The notes under the pieces are model-generated. The model was given only the letters and a program-made list of their open reading frames with translations, ran no database searches and had not been told where the DNA came from. From contig DASVAS010000004.1 of assembly GCA_036376245.1 (NCBI GenBank), forward strand, positions 62,001 through 126,000: DNA of 64,000 bases, in the 5' to 3' direction. Shown here in pieces: positions 1 to 10,753 of this stretch (the first letter of the stretch is position 1; each line of letters opens with the position of its first letter). The DNA is from DATARR01 sp036376245. Its GTDB lineage: Bacteria > Acidobacteriota > Thermoanaerobaculia > Multivoradales > UBA5704. Position numbers and translations under genes: made by a program.

Positions 1-712
1 GATGGCCGGAGAGAAGGAGGATGCCGGTGAGGGCGGCGGTAGTGGCCACGACCCGGGGGCCGGGACGGCGGAAGAGGCGGATCGTCCCCGCCACGAGCCA
101 GGGCACCCAGGCCGCCGTCGCCGAGACGGGGAAGAGTCCCCAGGAGAAGATGCCGCCGCCCAGGGCGAAGCCGGCCGCCGCCAGCAGCGAGGCGGCGCGG
201 CCGAGGCCCACGAGGCGCGCGAGGAGCCAGGTCCCCTGGAACGCCACCAGCACCTTGAGCAGGAGGGTGGCCAGGACGTGGTGCTGGATGGGCACGGCCC
301 GGGCGGCCATTTGGAGGGGCGAGAGCGCGCCGGCCTGCGGATTGGCCCAGGGGGAGCTGCCGCCCTCCAGGGTGTCCGACCAGAACGGCAGGCGGCGGTC
401 GGAGAGCGCGTGCCGGACCTCCAGCTCCCAGGGCAGGATCTGGTAGACGACGTCGTTCAGCAGGTCATACCGGCGGTCCGCCTTGATGGCGGGGGCTCCC
501 GGGACCCCCTCGCTCAGGATGTCGTTGGGGACCAGCAGGGGATTCCCGGCCAGCCAGGGCGCGAGGATCACCAGAGCGGCGACCCAGCCGCCCAGCACGG
601 CGCTCCACTCCAGCCGCCGGCCCAGCCCCCGCGCCAGCAGCCAGCAGACGGCCTGCACCGCCGCCATGACGGCCAGCAGGACGGCGACGAGCTTGAAGTC
701 CCAGGAGAGCAT
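1..712 (-). CDS. YfhO-like polytopic membrane protein (N-terminal part, runs off the window)
   Basis: About 237 residues are visible from an ATG at 712; the reading frame is open to the window edge, so the C-terminus is missing. It opens with a hydrophobic helix (about residues 5-25) and a second at about 37-56. A polar loop follows with the pattern NDVVYQILPWELEVRHAL and then FWSDTLEGGSSPWANPQAG (about 85-130), and then more hydrophobic helices. That loop pattern is typical of YfhO-type and GT-C-like membrane proteins of bacterial envelopes, which are thought to act in glycan or lipid-linked sugar transfer. Substrate unknown. No clear Shine-Dalgarno sequence precedes the ATG. Confidence 0.75.
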   Translation of the reverse strand, partial: MLSWDFKLVAVLLAVMAAVQAVCWLLARGLGRRLEWSAVLGGWVAALVILAPWLAGNPLLVPNDILSEGVPGAPAIKADRRYDLLNDVVYQILPWELEVRHALSDRRLPFWSDTLEGGSSPWANPQAGALSPLQMAARAVPIQHHVLATLLLKVLVAFQGTWLLARLVGLGRAASLLAAAGFALGGGIFSWGLFPVSATAAWVPWLVAGTIRLFRRPGPRVVATTAALTGILLLSGH

Positions 713-740
713 GCGCGGGGGATCTTATCCCGGGGGGCCG

Positions 741-975
741 GCCCTCACTCCCCCTACCCCCTCTCTCCCGACCCCTCCCTCCCACGCCACACCGGGAGAG
801 AGGGGGAAAGGACACCAGGGACACCAGGGACACCAAGGACACCAGGGACGGGGGGCGCTGTCCTTGAGGTCCTTGAGGTCCTTGGTGTCCCTGGTGTCCT
901 TGACTAACTTCTCCCTCCTCTCCCGGTGTGGGTGGGAGAGAGGGGTCGGGAGAGGAGGGCCGGGGTGGTGAGGGC
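741..975. repeat. Nested palindromic intergenic repeat with 9-bp tandem units
   Basis: The outer arms read GCCCTCAC (741-748) and GTGAGGGC (968-975). Inside, C/T-rich and G/A-rich stretches resemble the dispersed repeats at 5727 and 15469 in style. The core has about four tandem copies of the 9-mer GACACCAGG (811-846) and, after a G-rich loop, related inverted units (861-904). A perfect 22-bp inverted match joins 819-840 and 878-899. No gene is supported here; the reading frames across it are repeat artefacts. Confidence 0.7.
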
Positions 976-1019
976 TTCGCAGGGCACCTGCCTGAAATCA
1001 CCGACCCCACTTTCTGGTT

Positions 1020-1192
1020 TACAATGTCTCGCATCGGTGGGGAGTAGCCCCCCTGGACGTTCCAGGTACAGGAAGGCCGTCATCACGGGGTGTTCAGCCC
1101 CCGGCCTCCTGAGAGCTTCGGCTCGGGCGAGACCACCACGACACTCAACGTGCCGTGGGGTCTCGCCATCCTGCGGCCTATCGGGAGATAGG
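1020..1192 (+). promoter_or_regulatory. yybP-ykoY (manganese) riboswitch with promoter, upstream of TerC gene
   Basis: A -10-like TACAAT lies at 1020-1025. The leader then carries the yybP-ykoY signature GGGGAGTAGC (1039-1048) and the downstream signature GCGAGACC (1127-1134). GGCGAGACC (1126-1134) can pair perfectly with GGTCTCGCC (1159-1167), a plausible switching helix. Just before the start codon, CCTATC (1177-1182) and GATAGG (1187-1192) form a hairpin that holds the ribosome site GGGAG (1183-1187) in its loop, so control may be translational. This riboswitch class senses Mn2+ and commonly precedes TerC/Alx and MntP genes, matching the gene that follows. Confidence 0.85.
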
Positions 1193-1195
1193 CTT

Positions 1196-2146
1196 ATGCC
1201 CGAAACGTCCTTGTGGCTGTGGGCGGGGTTCAACCTGTTCATCCTCGCCATGCTCGCCCTCGATCTCGGAGTCTTCCACCGCAAAGCGCACGAGGTCTCG
1301 CTCAAGGAGGCGACCGCCTGGAGCGTGGTCTGGATCACGCTCGCGATGATCTTCAACGCCGGCCTCTGGTTCTACCGCGGCGCCGAGCCGGCCATCGAGT
1401 TCTTCACCGGCTATCTGATCGAGAAGTCCCTCAGCGTCGACAACATCTTCGTCTTCGCCCTGATCTTCAGCTATTTCGCGGTGCCGGCCGCGTGGCAGCA
1501 CCGGGTGCTGTTCTGGGGCATCCTGGGAGCGCTGATCCTGCGCGCGGCGTTCATCTTCGCCGGCGCGGCGCTGCTGGCGAAGTTCCACTGGGTCATCTAC
1601 ATCTTCGGCGCCTTCCTGATCTTCACCGGGATCAAGATGGCGATCCTCCGCAACACGGAGATGGACCCCGGGAAGAACCCCGTGCTGAAGCTGGTCCGCA
1701 GGCTGATCCCGGTCACCTCCGACTTCCGGGGGGATCACTTCTTCGCGCGGGAGGCCGGCCGCTGGGTGGCCACACCGCTCTTCCTGGTGCTGATCCTGCT
1801 GGAGACCACGGACCTCATCTTCGCCGTGGATTCGATTCCGGCCATCTTCGCGGTGACCGACGACCCGTTCATCGTCTACACCTCCAACGTCTTCGCCATC
1901 CTGGGCCTGCGCTCGCTGTACTTCCTGCTGGCGGGGGTGATGGGGAAGTTCTCGTACCTGAAGCTGGGCCTCTCCGCCGTGCTGGTCTTCGTGGGCGTGA
2001 AGATGGTCCTGATGGACTTCTACAAGATCCCCTCGCCGGTCTCGCTGGCCGTCATCGCGGCGATCCTGACGGTGTCGATCGTGGCCTCGCTGCGGAAGGC
2101 CAGGCGGGAGGAACAGGCGGCGCTGCCGCCCGCGGAAGCCGCATGA
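1196..2146 (+). CDS. TerC family membrane protein (Alx-like, probable Mn2+ exporter)
   Basis: 316 residues with many hydrophobic helices, a length matching the Alx branch of the TerC family. Family motifs are EKSLSVDN (residues 76-83) and ETTDLIFAVDS (203-213), whose acidic residues are thought to bind metal. Alx/TerC proteins act in the inner membrane and are linked to manganese efflux. The start at 1196 is chosen because the family N-terminus (WLWAGFNLFI) follows directly and a GGGAG site lies 8 nt upstream. The riboswitch upstream supports a manganese role. The gene is followed at once by a hairpin that terminates the opposing gene. Confidence 0.93.
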   Translation: MPETSLWLWAGFNLFILAMLALDLGVFHRKAHEVSLKEATAWSVVWITLAMIFNAGLWFYRGAEPAIEFFTGYLIEKSLSVDNIFVFALIFSYFAVPAAWQHRVLFWGILGALILRAAFIFAGAALLAKFHWVIYIFGAFLIFTGIKMAILRNTEMDPGKNPVLKLVRRLIPVTSDFRGDHFFAREAGRWVATPLFLVLILLETTDLIFAVDSIPAIFAVTDDPFIVYTSNVFAILGLRSLYFLLAGVMGKFSYLKLGLSAVLVFVGVKMVLMDFYKIPSPVSLAVIAAILTVSIVASLRKARREEQAALPPAEAA

Positions 2147-2174
2147 AAAAACGCCGGCCCCGAAGGGCCGGCGT
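2146..2174 (-). terminator. Rho-independent terminator of the minus-strand amidohydrolase gene
   Basis: A perfect 10-bp stem, ACGCCGGCCC (2151-2160) and GGGCCGGCGT (2165-2174), has a CGAA loop. Read on the minus strand it is followed by six T (2151-2146), a classic intrinsic terminator. The plus-strand side has no T tract, so it serves the gene ending at 2199. Confidence 0.85.
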
Positions 2175-2198
2175 CGACAGGTCGGAGGCGGGTGCGCG

Positions 2199-5609
<3,411 letters not shown>

Positions 5610-5726
5610 CGCATGGGTCCTGTAGAGGTCTCCGCCAGAACAGCGGGACGCGAGCGCGGGCAGACTACGGAGCGGGGGGCGGGGGTGTCAAGGCTGGGTT
5701 CAGGGTCCCTTGCGGGCTGGGACGGT

Positions 5727-5910
5727 TGCCCTTCGAGACCTCACCCTCGATCCCTCTCCCATCTCCCCGCCGCCCGCCCCCGGGAGAGGGAGGGCCCTGC
5801 GATTGGGGGCGTCTTGATCTCGGCAAGATCGCTGGCTCATCGTTCCCCCTCTCCCGGGTGGTGGGAGGACGGTGGGAGAGGGGGGCCAGGGGGTGAGGTC
5901 TCGAAGGGCA
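5727..5910. repeat. Dispersed inverted repeat, copy 1 (MITE/REP-like)
   Basis: Perfect 20-bp terminal inverted repeats lie at 5727-5746 and 5891-5910 (right arm GGGTGAGGTCTCGAAGGGCA). Inside are C/T-rich and G/A-rich sub-arms around a non-palindromic centre containing GGCAAGATCGCTG. A near-identical element lies at 15469-15650 in the same orientation. This element is most of what the 5610-5944 gap contains; I see no gene in that gap. Confidence 0.85.
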
Positions 5911-5944
5911 GATCGCCCCAGAAAGCCAGACAGACTGAAGCTCT

Positions 5945-6733
5945 CTACTGCACCGGCATCGCCGTCAACAGCAGCACCAGGGCCTCGTCGCCGCCGTCGA
6001 TCTTGGAGGTCCCGACCACGATCGTCTCCCCTTCCTTGAGGCCGAAGGAGGTATCGATCAGACGCCGAGTCGGGCGCGGCGCCTGTTTCTCGCCGTTGGC
6101 CGGGGCCGGAGGCTGGAAGGCCTCGGCTGTCAACCTGAAACCGTCCACGAACAGGCCGCGGTCCTCCGGGGTCCCCGTGTTGCGGAACCGCAGCTCCAAC
6201 TCATACTGGGCGCCTTGCCGGCCGACCAGCCGCGCCTCGATGCCGTCGCCCTGTGTGGCGCGCACCCACGCCGTGTCCAGGAGCTCGTAGCTCTTGAAGG
6301 GCAGGAATCCCTTCAGGTCGGTCAACGCCTTTTGAGCGTTGGCGGGCACCTCCAGACCGGCGTTCCCCCCTTGCGTGCTGGCGGCCAGGAGCAGGAACTG
6401 GAAGTTCTGGGTGCGTGGCGACACATCCGCGCGGGCCAGGGCGCGGGCGATCTTCTCGTGGGTCGCGCTGTCGGTATAGACGCTCAATTGTCCCTTGACG
6501 CTCCCGGCCCCAATGAGGGTGGAGGCGCTGACCTGGCATTTCTCCTTCTGGGCGCACTGGTCCCACGCGAGGACCTCCGCCGCGTGCAGGTCCATGTACC
6601 GGATGTCGTACTTCACGGTGTACGCCGACTGGACCGGGACCTGGACCTTGGGCTGCTCCTGCTGGGCCGCGGCCAGGGCGCCCGGCAGCAGCAGGAAGAG
6701 CAGGGCGATGATGCGGGCACATGAATTTTTCAT
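5945..6733 (-). CDS. Secreted protein of unknown function, ECF-linked, weakly secretin-N-like
   Basis: 262 residues from ATG 6733, which has AGGAGA upstream; an in-frame ATG at 6763 would precede the signal peptide and is less likely. The signal peptide is MKNSCARIIALLFLLLPGALA. The mature part begins with a segment YTVKYDIRYMDLHAAEVLAW and a later THEKIARALARADV, like the small N-domains of secretins. It ends with KEGETIVVGTSK, like the secretin GETIVIGG motif. This likeness is by eye only. It lies 13 nt downstream of the membrane protein at 6747 and the sigma factor at 7262, so it probably belongs to that regulatory operon. Confidence 0.8.
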   Translation of the reverse strand: MKNSCARIIALLFLLLPGALAAAQQEQPKVQVPVQSAYTVKYDIRYMDLHAAEVLAWDQCAQKEKCQVSASTLIGAGSVKGQLSVYTDSATHEKIARALARADVSPRTQNFQFLLLAASTQGGNAGLEVPANAQKALTDLKGFLPFKSYELLDTAWVRATQGDGIEARLVGRQGAQYELELRFRNTGTPEDRGLFVDGFRLTAEAFQPPAPANGEKQAPRPTRRLIDTSFGLKEGETIVVGTSKIDGGDEALVLLLTAMPVQ

Positions 6734-6746
6734 GATCGGTCTTCTC

Positions 6747-7265
6747 CTAGTGCGAAGCTCCATCCGAGGACAGCACCCAGATGATCCGGGTGCCGCCCGG
6801 GGTGGAAAACTGGATTTGTCGGGTCTCGGCCGCGATCGTGGTCTCCGCCTCCGGCAGGATGGGCGCCGGTTCGGGCGTGACTTCGGGCTCCGGCTTCGGC
6901 TTCTTTCGGAGCGCCCGCGTCTCCCGAGGCTTTTCCGGTTCCTGGACGGCAGGCTCGGGAGCCGGAGGAGGAACCGGGACCGGCGCGGGCGCGGCCTTCG
7001 GCTTTTCCGCGATCCTCGCCGGCTGGCGGGGCGGCGCCGCCGGCCCTTCGGCGTCCGGCGACAGGAGCGTCAGCGCCAGGATGAGCGCCGCCAGGACCGA
7101 CCCGGCCAGGGCCGCGATGGGAATCCAACTCCGGCGCGGCTCCGGAATCGACGTCAGGACCGCCCGCCGCATCGCCTGAACCTCTTCGGAGGCCAGCCCG
7201 GGATCGCCGGCGGCGGGGTCCGCCTGGCGCAGAAGATCGCGCAGCCGTTCGTCGTTCATGTTCAT
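6747..7265 (-). CDS. Probable anti-sigma factor-like single-pass membrane protein
   Basis: 172 residues. The start ATG (7265-7263) overlaps the sigma-factor stop as ATGA, which implies translational coupling. A short cytoplasmic N-terminus (MNMNDERLRDLLRQADPA) is followed by one membrane helix (about WIPIAALAGSVLAALILALTLL). A long Pro/Ala/Lys/Glu-rich, probably periplasmic, region and a small C-terminal block (IQFSTPGGTRIIWVLSS) follow. Position right after an ECF sigma factor and this topology fit an anti-sigma factor. No zinc-binding ZAS motif (HxxxCxxC) is present, so the role is inferred from context. Confidence 0.75.
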   Translation of the reverse strand: MNMNDERLRDLLRQADPAAGDPGLASEEVQAMRRAVLTSIPEPRRSWIPIAALAGSVLAALILALTLLSPDAEGPAAPPRQPARIAEKPKAAPAPVPVPPPAPEPAVQEPEKPRETRALRKKPKPEPEVTPEPAPILPEAETTIAAETRQIQFSTPGGTRIIWVLSSDGASH

Positions 7266-7822
7266 CTCCGGTCCTCCAACAACAGGCCCGCGAGCTCGCG
7301 GCGGGCGGATAAAAGATGCCAACGCACCGTCACCTCGCTGATCCCCAGCAGCCGGGCCACCTCGCGGACCGGCGCGCCTTCGATCTCGTGGAGCGCGATC
7401 ACCGCCCGGCGGCGAGGGGAGAGGCGTCCGAGGGCGGCCCGCACCGAGGCGCGGGCCACGGCTTCGTCCTCGATCCGCCTCGGATCTCTCTCGGACGCCT
7501 TCATGGACGAATGGACGCGGGTCCTCACCGACACCCGCCGGAAGCGGTCCTTGCAGAGGTTGACCAGCGTCCGCACGAGCCACGCCTCGCCGGATTGATC
7601 GCCGTCCGGCACCGCCGACGGCTTGCGGGCCGCGCGCAGGAAGGCCTCCTGCACCAGATCGCGCGCCTCCTCGCGGTCGGCGGCCAGCCGCAGGGCCAGG
7701 CGGAACAGCCGCTCGTGGTGGGCGTCGAACAGCCGGGCCAGGCGTTCGGTGGCGGTCAGGCTCGGTCGTTGGTCCAAGATCGCGCTCGTGGTCAGCGGTG
7801 CGTTCACGACCTGTAGACGCAC
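7262..7822 (-). CDS. ECF-type RNA polymerase sigma factor
   Basis: 186 residues in the usual two-domain layout. Sigma region 2 spans about residues 28-95 (LFDAHHERLFRLALRLA, then EEARDLVQEAFLRAAR). Region 4 spans about 125-180, with the helix-turn-helix EVARLLGISEVTVRWHL. The start shown is GTG at 7822; the next GTG codons shortly downstream are also possible and no strong ribosome site decides. It is first in an operon with a membrane protein and a secreted protein, a typical sensor layout. Confidence 0.92.
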   Translation of the reverse strand: MRLQVVNAPLTTSAILDQRPSLTATERLARLFDAHHERLFRLALRLAADREEARDLVQEAFLRAARKPSAVPDGDQSGEAWLVRTLVNLCKDRFRRVSVRTRVHSSMKASERDPRRIEDEAVARASVRAALGRLSPRRRAVIALHEIEGAPVREVARLLGISEVTVRWHLLSARRELAGLLLEDRR

Positions 7823-7848
7823 CAGCGCGGAAAAACGTTGGGGCGGAT

Positions 7849-8352
7849 TCAGGAATGCGGAACGCAGACCTCAGGAGCCGGTCCGAGGACGTCCCAGATG
7901 AATTCGCAGGTGGCGTTGAAGATCCGCTGGACGTCCGCCGGACAGTCGGTGTAATTGCCGCCGGCGGTGATCGTCTTCACCCGCTGCTTGCCGTACCAGG
8001 TCAGGGCGTAGGCGCTGACATAGTCCGGCGCCGGCGAGCCGCAGCCGCCCCGCTGCTGGCCGACCCGGGAGGCGGCGAGAGCCCGGTTGAGATCCATGAG
8101 ATGCTGCGGGGTCGCCACGCCGCGCTCCACCCGGCAGGCGTTGCCGGTCGCCGCCGTGTAGGCGAGGAAGACGGGGCCTCCCTGGTAGATGAACACATCC
8201 GTCTCGAACGAGCCCCCGGCGATGTCGCTGCCCACCGCGTGGAGCTGGATCAGCGGCCGCATGTTGTACCGGGTGATGTCGTCGATCTGGCCTTCAGCCG
8301 GCAGCGCGGCGACGGCCAGGAGAAGAACGCCGATTCGTAGAGCGGATTTCAT
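7849..8352 (-). CDS. Small secreted Cys-containing protein of unknown function
   Basis: 167 residues with a signal peptide (MKSALRIGVLLLAVAALPAEG) and AGGAGAG upstream. The mature part has four widely spaced Cys (GNACRV, RGGCGS, YTDCPAD, NATCEF) and a fifth near the end (PEVCVPHS), so disulphides are likely. It lies 13 nt downstream of the M3-like peptidase gene on the same strand and may be co-transcribed with it. I do not recognise the family. Confidence 0.75.
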   Translation of the reverse strand: MKSALRIGVLLLAVAALPAEGQIDDITRYNMRPLIQLHAVGSDIAGGSFETDVFIYQGGPVFLAYTAATGNACRVERGVATPQHLMDLNRALAASRVGQQRGGCGSPAPDYVSAYALTWYGKQRVKTITAGGNYTDCPADVQRIFNATCEFIWDVLGPAPEVCVPHS

Positions 8353-8365
8353 AAGATTTCTCTCC

Positions 8366-10381
8366 TCAATCTTTCAACGCTTCGCGCGCCGCCGCCAGCA
8401 GCGGCTCCGCCGAGATCGGTCCGCCGACCGCGCCGCGGATCCACGCGTCCGGCGTCAGGCGTCCCAGCCTCGCGATCCGCTCGGTCTCCTGGCCGAAATC
8501 GCCTTCGCCGACCTTCTCCGCCACCTGGAACGCGATGATGTGACCGATCGCGTAATCCGGCAGATAGAGTCCGTAGACGATCATGTGGGAGTAGATGGCA
8601 AGGATTTCCGAGTCGCTAACTCCGAAGACCGGGGCGAAGTAGAGGTTCCAGACGTCGCGGGCGATGTCGAGGGTCGCTTCCCGCAGCTCGGCCGGGGTGG
8701 CTTCCGGATGCTCGTAGAGCCAGTTCCAGACGCCCATGTCCACCAGGGAGACGCCGGCGATCTCGTAGGTGTTCCAGAGCACGGCGAGCGCGTGCTTGCG
8801 GCGGGTCTCTTCGTCCTGCGGGCGGAGGCCCAGCATCTCCAGGTCGCGCTCCTGGAAGACGAAGGCGAAGGCCTCGGTGGCCGCGTTGTTGGGCACTCCC
8901 GCCAGCGACCAGTGATCGATGCCGTTGAGTGAGAAGACCTGCTCGACGTTGTGCCCCAGCTCGTGCATCGCCACGTTGTAACCCTTGTAGTCCATGCCGC
9001 CCTGGGGGACCCGCGTGCGCAGGTGCGCCTTGTCCTCCCGCCGCAGCGCCTGGATCGCGTGCCCCGCGCCGCGGGCCGGATCGACGATGATGCGCTCGGC
9101 GAGCCAGCGCGCCCGCTCCGGCGCGTAACCCAGGTTTTCCAGCAACGCCGGAAGGCCCTCGGCGAAGGCCTCCAGGTTGGGATAGCGCGAGCGCGCGGCC
9201 TCGTCCAGCTCCGACTCCTGGTAATCGCCACGCGACTTGAAGCCGGAGTACCAGATGTCGAACGGCTCCAGGGGGCGGCCGACCTTACCTTCGATGTGCC
9301 TGCCGAGGGCGGCCACCTCCGGCGAGGTCATCACGGAGACGAGCAGATCCTCGACTTCCCTCTCGGGCATCTGGCGGTCCCGCTCGAAGCGCCGGGCGAT
9401 GAAGGTCGGCTCGGTGGGGCTGTAGGGATCGACCTTGCGGACGGCGTGGAAGATGTCCAGGAGCGTGGCGTAGCGGGTGTCGGGCTCGCGGGCGGCGTCG
9501 GCTTCCGCAGGCTGGACGGCGTTGCTCATCGGATCCCAGAGGAGGTCGGGGTTGTCGATCACCGCCTTCGGGATCTCCTGCCGGACGATGCGCTCCATGA
9601 TGCGGAGGATCAATCTCTGTTTGGCGAGGCTGGCTGAGTCCGCGTCGACGTAGTAGGAGGCCAGCTCGTCGCGCAGGCCCCAGTGGCTGATGAGCCGCAG
9701 CCCCTCGGGGAAGGGGCGCTCGCCTTCCGGCGTGACGACACGGTCCAGGCGGATGTTGTACGCGGCGATGTACTGATCCGCGGCGGTCATCAGCCGGGTG
9801 ACCTCCTGCTGCACGGACGCGGGCACGCGGGCGGCGAAGCGGTCCATCAACCGGGAGCGCGCCCAGGTCTCGCGGTCCCAGCCCGGCCCCTCGCTCAGGC
9901 GCTGCGCCAGGGTGTGGACGGGGAAGTTGAGCAAGGCGAGGAAGGCCACCTTGCTGCGGAAGAGGTCTTCGTCCACATGGGCGGCGAGGTCGACGTCGGC
10001 CAGCAGGCGGTCGGCGGGCATGAGCGGGCCGGTGTCGGTCTCCAGGGGAGCCATCAGCTCGCGCCGCACCTCGTGGAGGTGGCCGTCGACCTGTTCGAGG
10101 GTCCGCTCCAGCCGCTGGAAGGTCGTATCGAGGGCTTCGGGGTCGGCGAGGAAGTGGGTTTCGCAGAAGCTGGAGAACGCTTCGGCGTCGCCGTCCTCGG
10201 GCCACCACCGCTGGGCCACCTGCTCCACGCCCAGGCGGATGCGCCCCGCGTGCTCGGCCCCGTGGCGCTCGGTCAGGCGCTCGGCAGTCCGGCGGATCAC
10301 GTCCGCGCTGATGAGGTTCGTCGTCGCGGCGGGAGAGGCCGCGGGGGGAGCCGTGTCGAGGGTGGTGGCGGTGTCCATCAT
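8366..10381 (-). CDS. M3-like zinc metallopeptidase (gluzincin)
   Basis: 671 residues. The zinc motif is H473-E-L-G-H477 with a likely third ligand E503 in NNAATEAFAF, the spacing seen in M3 oligopeptidases. The N-terminal two thirds are helical, as in that clan. There is no signal peptide, so it is probably cytoplasmic. The start ATG 10381 is chosen because a -10-like TAGAAT ends 7 nt upstream; an ATG at 10378 follows at once and no Shine-Dalgarno is present, so translation is probably leaderless. Substrate unknown. Confidence 0.85.
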   Translation of the reverse strand: MMDTATTLDTAPPAASPAATTNLISADVIRRTAERLTERHGAEHAGRIRLGVEQVAQRWWPEDGDAEAFSSFCETHFLADPEALDTTFQRLERTLEQVDGHLHEVRRELMAPLETDTGPLMPADRLLADVDLAAHVDEDLFRSKVAFLALLNFPVHTLAQRLSEGPGWDRETWARSRLMDRFAARVPASVQQEVTRLMTAADQYIAAYNIRLDRVVTPEGERPFPEGLRLISHWGLRDELASYYVDADSASLAKQRLILRIMERIVRQEIPKAVIDNPDLLWDPMSNAVQPAEADAAREPDTRYATLLDIFHAVRKVDPYSPTEPTFIARRFERDRQMPEREVEDLLVSVMTSPEVAALGRHIEGKVGRPLEPFDIWYSGFKSRGDYQESELDEAARSRYPNLEAFAEGLPALLENLGYAPERARWLAERIIVDPARGAGHAIQALRREDKAHLRTRVPQGGMDYKGYNVAMHELGHNVEQVFSLNGIDHWSLAGVPNNAATEAFAFVFQERDLEMLGLRPQDEETRRKHALAVLWNTYEIAGVSLVDMGVWNWLYEHPEATPAELREATLDIARDVWNLYFAPVFGVSDSEILAIYSHMIVYGLYLPDYAIGHIIAFQVAEKVGEGDFGQETERIARLGRLTPDAWIRGAVGGPISAEPLLAAAREALKD

Positions 10382-10388
10382 GGTGAGG

Positions 10389-10407
10389 ATTCTATCCGGA
10401 CTACAAT
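10389..10407. promoter_or_regulatory. Back-to-back -10 boxes of two apparently leaderless genes
   Basis: On the minus strand TAGAAT (10394-10389) is followed by 7 nt and the peptidase ATG. On the plus strand TACAAT (10402-10407) is followed by 7 nt and the cupin ATG. The hexamers are 7 bp apart. With usual spacing, transcription would begin at the A of each ATG. I see no good -35 element for either. Confidence 0.6.
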
Positions 10408-10414
10408 CCCCGCC

Positions 10415-10753
10415 ATGAATCCCAAGCAAGCCGCCTTCGACCTGTCCGAAATCGAGCAGCGCCGCCGCGCCGGCGGAGATCCCTGGCTGGAGCTCCTGAA
10501 GGTGCCGACGCTACGGGTCGGGCTGTACGTCCTGGCCGCGGGATCGGTGGACACCCAGACGCCCCACGAGGAGGACGAGATCTACCACGTGATCCGGGGC
10601 CGGGGCCGCTTCGTGGCGGACGGCGAGGACAGGGAGGTGGGGCCGGGGACGGTGCTCTTCGTGGCGGCCCGGGTCGAGCACCGGTTCCACTCGATCGAGG
10701 AGGACCTGGAGATCCTGGTGTTCTTCTCGCGCGATTCGGGAAACAAGCCCTAG
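10415..10753 (+). CDS. Small cupin-domain protein
   Basis: 112 residues, a single cupin barrel. Metal-site features are PHEEDEIYHVIRGRGRF (motif 1: His, Glu and His positions) and VEHRFHSI (motif 2 His). It is likely a small metal-binding sugar- or amino-acid-type cupin; substrate unknown. It is divergent from the peptidase with a leaderless-type promoter. Its stop overlaps the stop of the convergent ClpX-like gene (10750-10753). Confidence 0.85.
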   Translation: MNPKQAAFDLSEIEQRRRAGGDPWLELLKVPTLRVGLYVLAAGSVDTQTPHEEDEIYHVIRGRGRFVADGEDREVGPGTVLFVAARVEHRFHSIEEDLEILVFFSRDSGNKP

